Part shown: piece after piece, positions 1 to 5,086 of the stretch | Layout of the letters: each line of letters starts with the position of its first letter | Position numbering within the stretch: position 1 is the first letter of the stretch | Source of the DNA: an uncultured Ruminococcus sp. | GTDB taxonomy: Bacteria > Bacillota > Clostridia > Oscillospirales > CAG-272 | DNA length: 5,086 bases | Direction: 5' to 3' | Assembly (NCBI GenBank): GCA_902778985.1 | Contig: CACYZS010000101.1 | Coordinates: forward strand, 1 to 5,086 | Position numbers and translations under genes: made by a program | Notes under the pieces: generated by a model | What the model saw: only the letters and a program-made list of their open reading frames with translations | Told to the model about the DNA's origin: nothing | Database searches by the model: none

Positions 1-600
1 ATTCCTTCTTTCCTCAATCTTACGAAGTAGTGTGTTGAATTGTTCCGTGACGTATTCGACGTCGCCGTCGTTTCGTATCGTGAAGTCGGCGCGCTTTTTC
101 AGTTCTTCATCCCCGATCTGCGCCGCGATGCGCTCGACTGCCTGTTCTTTCGTGATGCCGTCGCGTTCCATGATCCTTTTGATCCTGGTTTCGGTCGGCG
201 CCGTAACGGCGAGCGTAACGTCGCACTCGCGGTCAAAACCCGATTCAAAGAGGAGCGGCGCGTCAACGACCGCGACGGTCTGCCCGTCTTTCTCCAACGC
301 TTTCAACCACCCGTGCAGCACGTCCAGAACGTGCGCGTGCGTGATACGGTTGAGCGTCTTGCGTTTCTCCTCGTCTGCGAAGACGATCTCGGCAAGCGCG
401 CGCCGGTTGACCGACCCGTCCGGGAAGAGGATCCCATCGCCGAAGATCTGCCCGAGTTCCGAGGTCAGGGGGCATTTTTTGGAGATCAGTTCGTGGTAGG
501 CGGCGTCGCAGTCAAACGAGGGAATCCGGTGCGCTTCGAAAAGACCGCTGACAAGAGATTTACCGCTGCCGCTGCCGCCTGCAAGTCCGATCAAGAACAT
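1..600 (-). CDS. coaE: Dephospho-CoA kinase, C-terminal end cut by window edge
   Basis: CoaE phosphorylates the 3'-hydroxyl of the ribose of dephospho-CoA with ATP, the last step of coenzyme A synthesis, in the cytoplasm. The reading frame is open for 200 codons from the ATG at 598-600 to the window edge with no stop. It starts with a P-loop, GGSGSGKS (residues 8-15), after the family-typical MFLIGLA strand. The DCD at 30-32 fits the CoaE D-x-D that follows the first helix. DAPLLFESG (113-121) is the characteristic CoaE substrate/Walker-B-like segment, and RIKRIMERDGIT (139-150) is the usual lid region. CoaE proteins are about 200 residues, so only a few residues are probably missing. The start is fixed by a strong AAAGGGGG ribosome site 6 bases upstream and by the P-loop lying at the very N terminus. 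The gene has its own promoter and is downstream of ackA on the same strand, separated by a terminator. Identification is firm. Confidence 0.95.
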   Translation of the reverse strand, partial: MFLIGLAGGSGSGKSLVSGLFEAHRIPSFDCDAAYHELISKKCPLTSELGQIFGDGILFPDGSVNRRALAEIVFADEEKRKTLNRITHAHVLDVLHGWLKALEKDGQTVAVVDAPLLFESGFDRECDVTLAVTAPTETRIKRIMERDGITKEQAVERIAAQIGDEELKKRADFTIRNDGDVEYVTEQFNTLLRKIEERRN

Positions 601-631
601 AGCGTTCCCCCTTTCTTAACTCAATCAATTT

Positions 632-660
632 ATTATACTGCAATATTATTATTCTGTCAA
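632..660 (-). promoter_or_regulatory. Sigma-A promoter of coaE
   Basis: Read on the minus strand, a perfect -35 box TTGACA (655-660) and a perfect -10 box TATAAT (632-637) are separated by exactly 17 bases. Transcription should begin near 625, giving a leader of about 25 bases before the coaE ATG with its ribosome site at 607-614. The spacer is very AT-rich, in contrast to the GC-rich genes. This makes coaE independent of ackA. Confidence 0.9.
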
Positions 661-746
661 GAAAAGCGGACAAAAACACTCCTCAGACTTCTCTTCCGAC
701 GCATTTTGACTCCGTTCGGTTTCCCTCGTCTTTTTTCTTTTTAAAA
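661..746. other. Intergenic stretch without recognisable gene
   Basis: Between the coaE promoter and the orphan plus-strand promoter lie 86 bases with pyrimidine-rich tracts on the plus strand (for example the T-run at 731-742) and a short CCGTTCGG palindrome at 712-719. I see no convincing terminator, RNA gene or coding frame. A 15-codon minus-strand frame at 657-704 ends inside the -35 box of coaE and is not supported as a gene. Confidence 0.5.
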
Positions 747-776
747 TTGACAAACCGTAAAGCGATATGCTATAAT
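747..776 (+). promoter_or_regulatory. Orphan consensus promoter facing into the 3' end of ackA
   Basis: The plus strand has a perfect TTGACA (747-752), an 18-base spacer and a perfect TATAAT (771-776). The spacer ends in TGC, which forms an extended -10 (TGnTATAAT). Transcription should begin near 783. No plus-strand gene follows: the next 1.2 kb is ackA on the opposite strand, and the long plus-strand frames there lack a ribosome site and family features. The promoter would therefore make an antisense or small RNA through the ackA terminator, or it is a relic. The boxes are seen directly; activity is inferred. Confidence 0.65.
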
Positions 777-780
777 GTCT

Positions 781-816
781 TTCGGGCGTCAGACAAAAGA
801 AAAACGGGCGCCCGAA
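781..816. repeat. 8-bp inverted repeat overlapping the ackA terminator
   Basis: TTCGGGCG (781-788) is an exact inverted repeat of CGCCCGAA (809-816), with a 20-base loop. The right arm lies inside the ackA terminator hairpin (its loop and 3' arm), so the two structures are mutually exclusive. The left arm lies at the predicted start of the transcript from the orphan promoter at 747-776, so that RNA could open with this hairpin. The pairing is seen directly; any role is inference. Confidence 0.5.
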
Positions 817-826
817 GGCACCCGTT
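795..826 (-). terminator. Rho-independent terminator of ackA
   Basis: In the minus-strand transcript, AACGGGUGCC (826-817) pairs with GGCGCCCGUU (812-803) around a UUCG tetraloop closed by C-G. This gives a 10-bp stem with a single G-U wobble. It is followed at once by a U-rich run (UUUCUUUU, 802-795). It begins 8 bases after the ackA stop codon, which separates ackA from coaE downstream. Confidence 0.93.
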
Positions 827-834
827 CACTCGGA

Positions 835-2046
835 TCATTTCACGCTTTTCGCGATCCGTTCCGCGTCCTGCGCGATCATCAGTTCCTCGTTTGTGGGGAT
901 CATGTAGATCAGCACGCGGGATTTGTCGGTCGAGAGTTTGGTCACGCCCGATCTGCCGAAGGTCTTGTCATTCACGGCGCGGTCGAAATCGACGCCGAGG
1001 AAGTCAAGCCCACTCAGAGCGCGTTCGCGGATCGAAGCCGTGTTTTCGCCGATCCCGGCGGTAAACACGATGGCGTCCAGCCCACCCATCGCGGCGGCGT
1101 AAGCGCCGATGAAGCGTTTGATCTGGTAGCCGAGGATATCCATCGCGAGTTTCGCCTGCTCGTTCCCCGCGGCGATCGCCGCCTCAAGGTCGCGGCAGTC
1201 GGACGAAACTTCGGAAATACCCTGGAAACCGCACTTCTTGTTCATGAAGTCGCTCATCTCGTCGGGCGTCATTCCGGTCTTCTTCATGATGAACGGAACG
1301 ACCGCGGGGTCCATATCGCCGCAGCGCGTGCCCATGATGACGCCTGCAAGAGGCGTGAAGCCCATCGAGGTATCCATCACCTTTCCGTCCTTGACGGCGG
1401 AGATCGACGAACCGTTGCCGAGGTGGCAGGTCACGATCTTCGTGCCTTCGGCTTTCCCGCCCATCAGTTTGATCATCTCGCCCGAAACGTAGCGGTGCGA
1501 GGTGCCGTGCGCGCCGTAACGGCGGATGGCGTAGTCCTTGTACATCTTGTACGGGATGCCGTACATGAACGCCTCGGGCGGCATGGTCTGATGGAACGCG
1601 GTATCGAAGACCAGGATCTGGGGAGTGTCGGGCATCACGTCAAGGCAGCCGCGGATCCCCTGCAGATGCGCCCCGGTGTGAAGCGGCGCAAGATCGCGGC
1701 ACTTCTTGTCCAGCGTATCGTAAACTTCCTGCGTCAGAAGCACCGACTCCGAGAAATACGGACCGCCGTGGACGATACGGTGTCCCACCGCCTCGATCTC
1801 GGACATACTCTTCAGGCATCCGAGTTCGGGATCGGTCAGCGTTTCAACGAGAATACGCGTCGCGACCGAATGGTTGGGCATCGCGATCTCCTTGACGTAG
1901 TCCTCTTTGCCAGGGATCTTGTGCACGATCCGGCCGTCGATGCCGATGCGCTCGCAGTTCCCCTTCGCTCTGACTTCGTTCGTCGCCGTGTCGAACAGTT
2001 GGTATTTCAGCGAACTGCTCCCGGCGTTGATGACAAGTACGTTCAT
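835..2046 (-). CDS. ackA: Acetate kinase
   Basis: AckA reversibly transfers phosphate between ATP and acetate to give acetyl phosphate. In fermenters it usually runs towards ATP, with Pta supplying acetyl phosphate; it is a cytoplasmic homodimer of the ASKHA fold. The product is 403 residues, the normal length. Signature 1 is NAGSSSLK (7-14) and signature 2 is in the region of GHRIVHGG (88-95). Catalytic and binding residues known from Methanosarcina AckA are present: N7, R90, D148 in VFDTAFH, H180 in HGTSH, R241 in MGTRCGD, and E387. The phosphate loop HLGNGSS is at 208-214 and GIGEN at 331-335. Two pocket segments differ from the usual form: PLHTGAH (121-127 region) instead of PLHNPxN, and A179 where Phe is usual. 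The ATG at 2044-2046 was chosen because GGAGGA lies just upstream and the conserved MNVLVINAGSSS begins there; a 26-codon upstream extension would pass through the promoter. No pta is adjacent in the window. Confidence 0.97.
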   Translation of the reverse strand: MNVLVINAGSSSLKYQLFDTATNEVRAKGNCERIGIDGRIVHKIPGKEDYVKEIAMPNHSVATRILVETLTDPELGCLKSMSEIEAVGHRIVHGGPYFSESVLLTQEVYDTLDKKCRDLAPLHTGAHLQGIRGCLDVMPDTPQILVFDTAFHQTMPPEAFMYGIPYKMYKDYAIRRYGAHGTSHRYVSGEMIKLMGGKAEGTKIVTCHLGNGSSISAVKDGKVMDTSMGFTPLAGVIMGTRCGDMDPAVVPFIMKKTGMTPDEMSDFMNKKCGFQGISEVSSDCRDLEAAIAAGNEQAKLAMDILGYQIKRFIGAYAAAMGGLDAIVFTAGIGENTASIRERALSGLDFLGVDFDRAVNDKTFGRSGVTKLSTDKSRVLIYMIPTNEELMIAQDAERIAKSVK

Positions 2047-2050
2047 ATTT

Positions 2051-2056
2051 TCCTCC
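2051..2056 (-). promoter_or_regulatory. Ribosome binding site fixing the ackA start
   Basis: GGAGGA on the minus strand lies 4 bases before the ATG at 2044-2046. It decides against the longer frame that opens at 2124, whose first codons would lie upstream of the predicted transcription start. Confidence 0.85.
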
Positions 2057-2076
2057 GAAAAATCAAAATCAAGCAT

Positions 2077-2105
2077 ATTATAAACTATCTTTTCCGATTT
2101 TGCAA
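2077..2105 (-). promoter_or_regulatory. Sigma-A promoter of ackA
   Basis: On the minus strand, TTGCAA (-35, 2100-2105) and TATAAT (-10, 2077-2082) are separated by 17 bases. The start point should fall near 2070, about 24 bases before the ackA ATG. I see no equally good plus-strand promoter for the divergent tmcAL in this gap. TTGCAA is its own reverse complement and could serve as a plus-strand -35, but only a poor -10 follows. Confidence 0.85.
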
Positions 2106-2112
2106 GTGCAAA
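2099..2112. repeat. Perfect 6-2-6 dyad over the ackA -35 box
   Basis: TTTGCA (2099-2104), two bases, then TGCAAA (2107-2112) form a perfect inverted repeat covering the -35 box of ackA (2100-2105) in the gap shared with tmcAL. The position suits an operator for a dimeric repressor. It does not match the CcpA cre consensus or a Rex site as I know them, so the regulator is unknown. A 14-base dyad in AT-rich DNA could also be chance. Confidence 0.4.
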
Positions 2113-2152
2113 GCGAAAAATCACCTAAAAGAAGATCGAACGAACGACCGTA

Positions 2153-2157
2153 AGGAG
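2153..2157 (+). promoter_or_regulatory. Ribosome binding site fixing the tmcAL start
   Basis: AGGAG ends 7 bases before the ATG at 2165, which is ideal spacing. It is only 4 bases before the in-frame GTG at 2162 and abuts the out-of-frame ATG at 2158. The ATG at 2165 is therefore the best start. Confidence 0.8.
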
Positions 2158-2164
2158 ATGTGTG

Positions 2165-3397
2165 ATGAAGACCGTTGCCGTCACGGCAGAGTTCAACCCG
2201 TTTCACAACGGTCACAAGTATCTCGCGGATTCGATTCGTGTAAAGTACGGCAAAGACACGGCGATCGTCGCCGTCATGTCCGGATGTTTCGTACAGCGCG
2301 GGGACGTCGCGATCGCGGATCCGTATTTCCGTGCCAAAACAGCGCTTCTCGGCGGTTACGACCTGGTTTTGGAACTGCCCTTTCCCTTTTCTGTCTCGGG
2401 CGCCGAGACCTTTACCCGATCTGCAGTTGATTTAATGAACGCCGTCGGCGTTATCGACGCGATCGCGTTCGGCTCGGAATGCGGTGATCTCACCGCTCTG
2501 CAAGCCGCTGCGGATCTTCTCGGAAGCGAAAAAACGGCGGAACGTCTTCGCCTGGCAAGAGAGACCGATGAAGGAAAGCGTTTGGGTGTGCCCGAACTGA
2601 TCCGAAAGATCCTTCGCGACGCCGCCCCCGACGTCTTTACCGACGGGATCGGACCAAACGACCTGCTCGCAGTCGGATATCTCAAAGCGTTAAAGACCCT
2701 TTCTTCGACGATCGAACCCTTCGCCGTCAAACGCGTCGGCGGACGGTACGAAAGCAACGCTCCCGACCACCCGGAATACGTCGGATCGACCGCTCTCCGA
2801 GCACTTCTGCTTGATGACAATATCGGCATTTTCAAAAGATATATCCCGGCAGAAACCCGTTTTCTTTGGGCAGAAGCCATTCAAAGCAATTCGACTCCGG
2901 CAACCTTTTCACCCCGGCTTTCCGATGCCGTTCTGGCACATCTGATAGCAGCCGATCCCCGCGTTCTGACGCAGCGGACCGGACTTGACGGCGGACTGAT
3001 CGCGCGCCTTTGCGACGCCGCGAATAACGCCGTTTCCCTCGACGACCTGATCGCCAAAACGTCCTGCCGTTCCTGTACCGATTCGCAGATCCGACGTATG
3101 ATCCTCGCCGCGTGGCTGGGCTTTACCTCCCCCACCCCCGACGAGCGACCGCTTTACACGCGTCTGTTCGGCTTCTCGGACAGAGGACAGGAAGTTCTGA
3201 AGGCGGTCAAGCAAAAGTCCTCGCTGCCGATCCTCACCAAAACGGCGGATTTCGGCACCCTTCCGGGCAAGGCGAAGGACCAGGCGGAGTTCTCTCTCTT
3301 CGCCGACCGATTCTTCGGTCTCGCGCTCCCCGTTCCCCGTCCCGCGTCCGACGCGTATCGCGGCTCTCCCTGTCACATTACGGGGAAGGCTGACTGA
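2165..3397 (+). CDS. tmcAL: tRNA(Met) cytidine acetate ligase (YlbM/DUF795 family)
   Basis: TmcAL activates acetate with ATP to acetyl-AMP and transfers the acetyl group to the wobble cytidine C34 of elongator tRNA-Met, giving N4-acetylcytidine (known for Bacillus subtilis YlbM). The product is 410 residues, the usual length. The N-terminal nucleotidyltransferase-like fold shows the HxGH-type ATP motif FNPFHNGH (10-17), then AVMSGCFVQRGD (36-47), DLVLELPFPFSV (66-77) and FGSECGDL (102-109). These match B. subtilis YlbM nearly block for block. PNDLLAVGYLKAL (164-176) and GSTALRALL (207-215) are the later family blocks. The C-terminal part is more divergent: the segment RSCTDSQIRRM (302-312) stands where relatives have a KRYTxxR-type motif. 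Divergent from ackA over a 118-base gap; the two enzymes share acetate as substrate. The downstream gene has its own promoter. The ATG at 2165 is preferred over the GTG at 2162 on ribosome-site spacing. Confidence 0.93.
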   Translation: MKTVAVTAEFNPFHNGHKYLADSIRVKYGKDTAIVAVMSGCFVQRGDVAIADPYFRAKTALLGGYDLVLELPFPFSVSGAETFTRSAVDLMNAVGVIDAIAFGSECGDLTALQAAADLLGSEKTAERLRLARETDEGKRLGVPELIRKILRDAAPDVFTDGIGPNDLLAVGYLKALKTLSSTIEPFAVKRVGGRYESNAPDHPEYVGSTALRALLLDDNIGIFKRYIPAETRFLWAEAIQSNSTPATFSPRLSDAVLAHLIAADPRVLTQRTGLDGGLIARLCDAANNAVSLDDLIAKTSCRSCTDSQIRRMILAAWLGFTSPTPDERPLYTRLFGFSDRGQEVLKAVKQKSSLPILTKTADFGTLPGKAKDQAEFSLFADRFFGLALPVPRPASDAYRGSPCHITGKAD

Positions 3398-3412
3398 CGC
3401 CGTCAAAACGCG

Positions 3413-3446
3413 AAAAAGCCCGAACGAATTCTCCGGTTCTGTTTTT
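3413..3446 (+). terminator. Weak candidate terminator after tmcAL
   Basis: Sixteen bases after the tmcAL stop, A5 (3413-3417) and T5 (3442-3446) flank a small GAAC/GTTC stem (3422-3425 region with 3436-3439) with an internal mismatch and a 10-base loop. The stem is short and imperfect. On the opposite strand a CCGGA/TTCGG stem followed by GCTTTTT is also possible. It is placed just where a terminator would be expected before the next promoter, but the structure alone is not convincing. Confidence 0.3.
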
Positions 3447-3456
3447 GTCGATTGCC

Positions 3457-3485
3457 TTGACAGAGCGGATTTTCTCGGGTATGAT
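3457..3485 (+). promoter_or_regulatory. Sigma-A promoter of the 97-aa protein / DUF3048 unit
   Basis: TTGACA (3457-3462), a 17-base spacer and TATGAT (3480-3485) form a near-perfect promoter. The start point should be near 3492, giving a leader of about 54 bases to the ATG at 3546. It makes the downstream pair independent of tmcAL. Confidence 0.88.
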
Positions 3486-3545
3486 GGGCACGAACGGGCA
3501 GAGCCGGACCGCGAACGGAATACTGAAAAGAAAGGAGATGCAAAA

Positions 3546-3839
3546 ATGAAGACGCAAAATATCGACGGAAGTTACCTTACCTACAAAGGAATGCCCCTTG
3601 TCCGCCACGGAAACGAGATCTACTACGGCGATCTCTCGTACGACTACCATCTGTTCATGATGATCATGTCGCAGAAGAACGTGAATGTCGGAGACAAGAC
3701 GGTCGAAGTCCCCGACATGATCCTTGTTCAAGTCTGCACCAAGGACGGAAAGCCGGTCAAACAGAAGATGGTCACCGACGGGCTTTACGAGGCGTTCGAT
3801 CTCGGACGGGTCTGGCTCGAGAATACGCTCGTATCCTGA
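3546..3839 (+). CDS. Small protein of unknown function (97 aa)
   Basis: I cannot assign a family. The product has no signal peptide or membrane segment and is probably cytoplasmic. It reads as one compact domain: YLTYKGMPLVRHGNEIYYGDL (10-30), a hydrophobic strand or helix YHLFMMIMS (34-42), VEVPDMILVQVCTKDG (53-68), and GLYEAFDLGRVWLENTL (79-95). The regular beta-like blocks and the Tyr/Gly-rich N-terminal half look like a real folded protein. I have an impression of similar short hypothetical proteins in Clostridia but cannot verify it. Support for being a gene: a consensus promoter, AAAGGAG 8 bases before the ATG, and codon use like its neighbours. It lies 27 bases before the DUF3048 lipoprotein gene with no terminator between, so the two are almost certainly co-transcribed. 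Function unknown. Confidence 0.88.
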   Translation: MKTQNIDGSYLTYKGMPLVRHGNEIYYGDLSYDYHLFMMIMSQKNVNVGDKTVEVPDMILVQVCTKDGKPVKQKMVTDGLYEAFDLGRVWLENTLVS

Positions 3840-3866
3840 TTTCCCCTGAACACAAGGAGGTAAAAA

Positions 3867-5012
3867 ATGAAAGTGTTCAAAAGACGCAATTCCCTTGCCG
3901 GACTATCGATCTTCGCTTTTCTTCTGATGCTGCTCGTCATCGGATCGTTTGCCGGATGCGAAGCGGCTTCCATGATCCCGGTCAAGAACCAGCAGGCAAC
4001 GCCGGAACCCGACGACCGGATCGTCTCGGAACAACCCACGGCAAAAGAAACCGATCCGCCTGTAGTCACAACGCAGGACGAGATTCCAGAACTTCCCCTC
4101 TTCTTCAATCCTCTGACAGGTCTTGAGACGACGGAACTTGCGTCGGTTTCAAGACCTGTCGCCGTCTCTTTCGGCAATACGTCCTACTCTTTACCCCAGT
4201 TCGGGATCGGTCGTTCCGACGTTTTGCTCGAATTTCCGATTGAAAACGGCGCGACGCGACTGGTCATGGTGACCACCGACTACGCCACGCTTGAAAAAAT
4301 CGGCGGGATTCGTTCGACAAGAGATTACATATCCGACGTGGTCGCCTCCTTCGACGCGATCCAGGTCTACGCGGGGACCAGCGACGTTTCGGCGTCGGTC
4401 CTGTTTGAAAACCGCGACACGCTCGACTACCTGACGCAAAACCTGCAATCTCTTTGCTACCGCGACACCTCGCGCATCATGCCGCACAACCTGATGACGA
4501 CGGGCTCCCTGATCGAATCGGAGATCGGAAAACTCGGATACCGGACGAGTATCCGGGACGGGTTCGTCTCTCCCTTCGACTTCCCCGAAGGATCAAAGAA
4601 GGCGCCCGCGGGCGATTCTCCCGCGACGGAGATCTCCGTCGCCTTCTCCGGGACGCAGAACGCGTCGTTTTCCTACCGCAGTGAGACCGGAGACTACGTT
4701 CGCTGCCAACTCGGGGAGAAGCAGATCGACGGGATCGACCGTAACCCGCTGTCCTTTACGAACGTGATCGTTCTGTATTCGGACTGCGCGACCTACGAGA
4801 GCGCGAACGGCAGCGAGTTCTCGCTTACCTTGAACGGCGGAAACGGCAAGTACTTCTCCGACGGAACGGCGAAGGACGTTTCCTGGCAGATGGTGAACGG
4901 AGAATTCACGCTATTGGACTCCGCCGGGAACCGCCTGACGGTCAACCGCGGAACGACCTATATCGGCTTCATTCGCGTCTCCGATCCCGCAGCCTTGACC
5001 GTGATCCGCTGA
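3867..5012 (+). CDS. DUF3048 (YerB-like) lipoprotein
   Basis: The 381-residue product belongs to the DUF3048 family, whose best-known member is B. subtilis YerB; the biochemical role is unknown. Residues 1-30 are a lipoprotein signal: basic KVFKRR, a hydrophobic core (11-26), and a lipobox FAGC with C31 as the lipidated cysteine (Phe rather than the usual Leu at -3). A flexible Pro/Thr/Glu/Asp-rich linker (about 36-77) follows. The N-terminal DUF3048 domain (about 78-235) shows NPLTGL (81-86), RPVAV (96-100), GIGRSDVLLEF (113-123), GATR (128-131), IGGIRSTRDY (145-154) and PHNLMT (206-211). The C-terminal domain (about 255-371) shows NPLSFTNVIVLYSD (293-306), GGNGKYFSDGTAKDVSW (324-340) and TYIGFI (364-369). 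It is expected to sit on the outer face of the membrane. AAGGAGG lies 6 bases before the ATG. It is the second gene of a unit with the 97-residue protein and is followed by a hairpin. Confidence 0.92.
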   Translation: MKVFKRRNSLAGLSIFAFLLMLLVIGSFAGCEAASMIPVKNQQATPEPDDRIVSEQPTAKETDPPVVTTQDEIPELPLFFNPLTGLETTELASVSRPVAVSFGNTSYSLPQFGIGRSDVLLEFPIENGATRLVMVTTDYATLEKIGGIRSTRDYISDVVASFDAIQVYAGTSDVSASVLFENRDTLDYLTQNLQSLCYRDTSRIMPHNLMTTGSLIESEIGKLGYRTSIRDGFVSPFDFPEGSKKAPAGDSPATEISVAFSGTQNASFSYRSETGDYVRCQLGEKQIDGIDRNPLSFTNVIVLYSDCATYESANGSEFSLTLNGGNGKYFSDGTAKDVSWQMVNGEFTLLDSAGNRLTVNRGTTYIGFIRVSDPAALTVIR

Positions 5013-5039
5013 GAGAGTCCCGTTCCTTCGTCTTTTGTC

Positions 5040-5086
5040 CCGGACCGACGCCCGTTTTGCGTCCGTCGGTCCGGAATTTATATATT
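5040..5086 (+). terminator. Terminator hairpin after the DUF3048 gene
   Basis: CCGGACCGACG (5040-5050) pairs perfectly over 11 bases with CGTCGGTCCGG (5064-5074), with a 13-base loop. An alternative folding uses an inner GACGC/GCGTC stem with a 4-base bulge. The downstream stretch AATTTATATATT (5075-5086) is AT-rich but lacks a long T-run before the window ends. The position, 27 bases after the stop, suits the end of the two-gene unit. Confidence 0.75.

Noticed and set aside
657..704. 15-residue minus-strand frame (MRRKRSLRSVFVRFS) with GGAG upstream, as a possible leader peptide
   Set aside because: There is no promoter upstream of it on that strand and it ends inside the -35 box of coaE, so it is not on the coaE transcript.
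40..744. 234-codon plus-strand open frame antisense to coaE
   Set aside because: It mirrors the coaE codons, has no ribosome site, and runs through the coaE promoter; CoaE on the other strand has clear family motifs.
2076..2128. Plus-strand promoter for tmcAL in the divergent gap
   Set aside because: TATTAT and TATAAA can be read near 2076-2084, but no acceptable -35 lies 16-18 bases upstream. TTGCAA at 2100-2105 has only a poor -10 downstream, so no site can be supported.
2162..2164. GTG as the tmcAL start
   Set aside because: Only 4 bases from the ribosome site; the ATG immediately following has 7-base spacing and aligns with the family N terminus.
775..2430. 551-codon plus-strand open frame running antisense through ackA into tmcAL
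   Set aside because: It begins within the -10 box of the orphan promoter, has no ribosome site, has low-complexity His/Arg/Asp-rich content typical of the antisense frame of a GC-rich gene, and overlaps two well-identified genes.
2356..3406. Minus-strand frames opposite tmcAL (174, 165 and 84 codons)
   Set aside because: Shadows of tmcAL codon bias: no ribosome site, no recognisable domain, and no promoter.
3492..3545. Riboswitch or structured leader before the 97-aa gene
   Set aside because: The leader is only about 54 bases, with no strong hairpin or terminator/antiterminator pair and no recognisable aptamer motif.

Overview
The window looks like ordinary chromosomal DNA from a GC-rich member of the Bacillota, most likely an anaerobic Clostridia-type organism (inference). 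The signs are strong AGGAG-type ribosome binding sites before the genes, near-consensus sigma-A promoters with 17-18 base spacers, a YlbM/TmcAL gene beside an acetate kinase gene, and a YerB-like DUF3048 lipoprotein. I see no transposase, integrase, phage gene, CRISPR array, tRNA or rRNA.

Layout. The left half is read on the minus strand: coaE (dephospho-CoA kinase, cut by the left edge within or just before its last residues) and, upstream of it in the same direction, ackA (acetate kinase). They are separate units: ackA ends in a textbook UUCG-loop terminator at 795-826, and coaE has its own TTGACA-17-TATAAT promoter at 632-660. From 2165 the window is read on the plus strand: tmcAL (tRNA-Met cytidine acetate ligase), divergent from ackA across a 118-base gap, then a two-gene unit with its own TTGACA-17-TATGAT promoter. 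That unit encodes a 97-residue protein I cannot name and a DUF3048 lipoprotein, and closes with an 11-bp hairpin at the right edge.

How the genes fit together. AckA interconverts acetate/ATP and acetyl phosphate/ADP. TmcAL consumes acetate and ATP to acetylate the wobble cytidine of elongator tRNA-Met. CoaE makes the last step of coenzyme A synthesis. The left and middle genes therefore all touch acetyl or CoA metabolism, although no pta is present in the window. The two right-hand genes appear to be a separate envelope-related unit of unknown role.

Nothing here amounts to a clearly new system. The best leads are: a consensus plus-strand promoter (747-776) with no gene behind it, aimed into the 3' end of ackA; altered substrate-pocket residues in AckA; a perfect 14-base dyad over the ackA -35 box; an altered C-terminal motif in TmcAL; and the uncharacterised protein paired with the DUF3048 lipoprotein.
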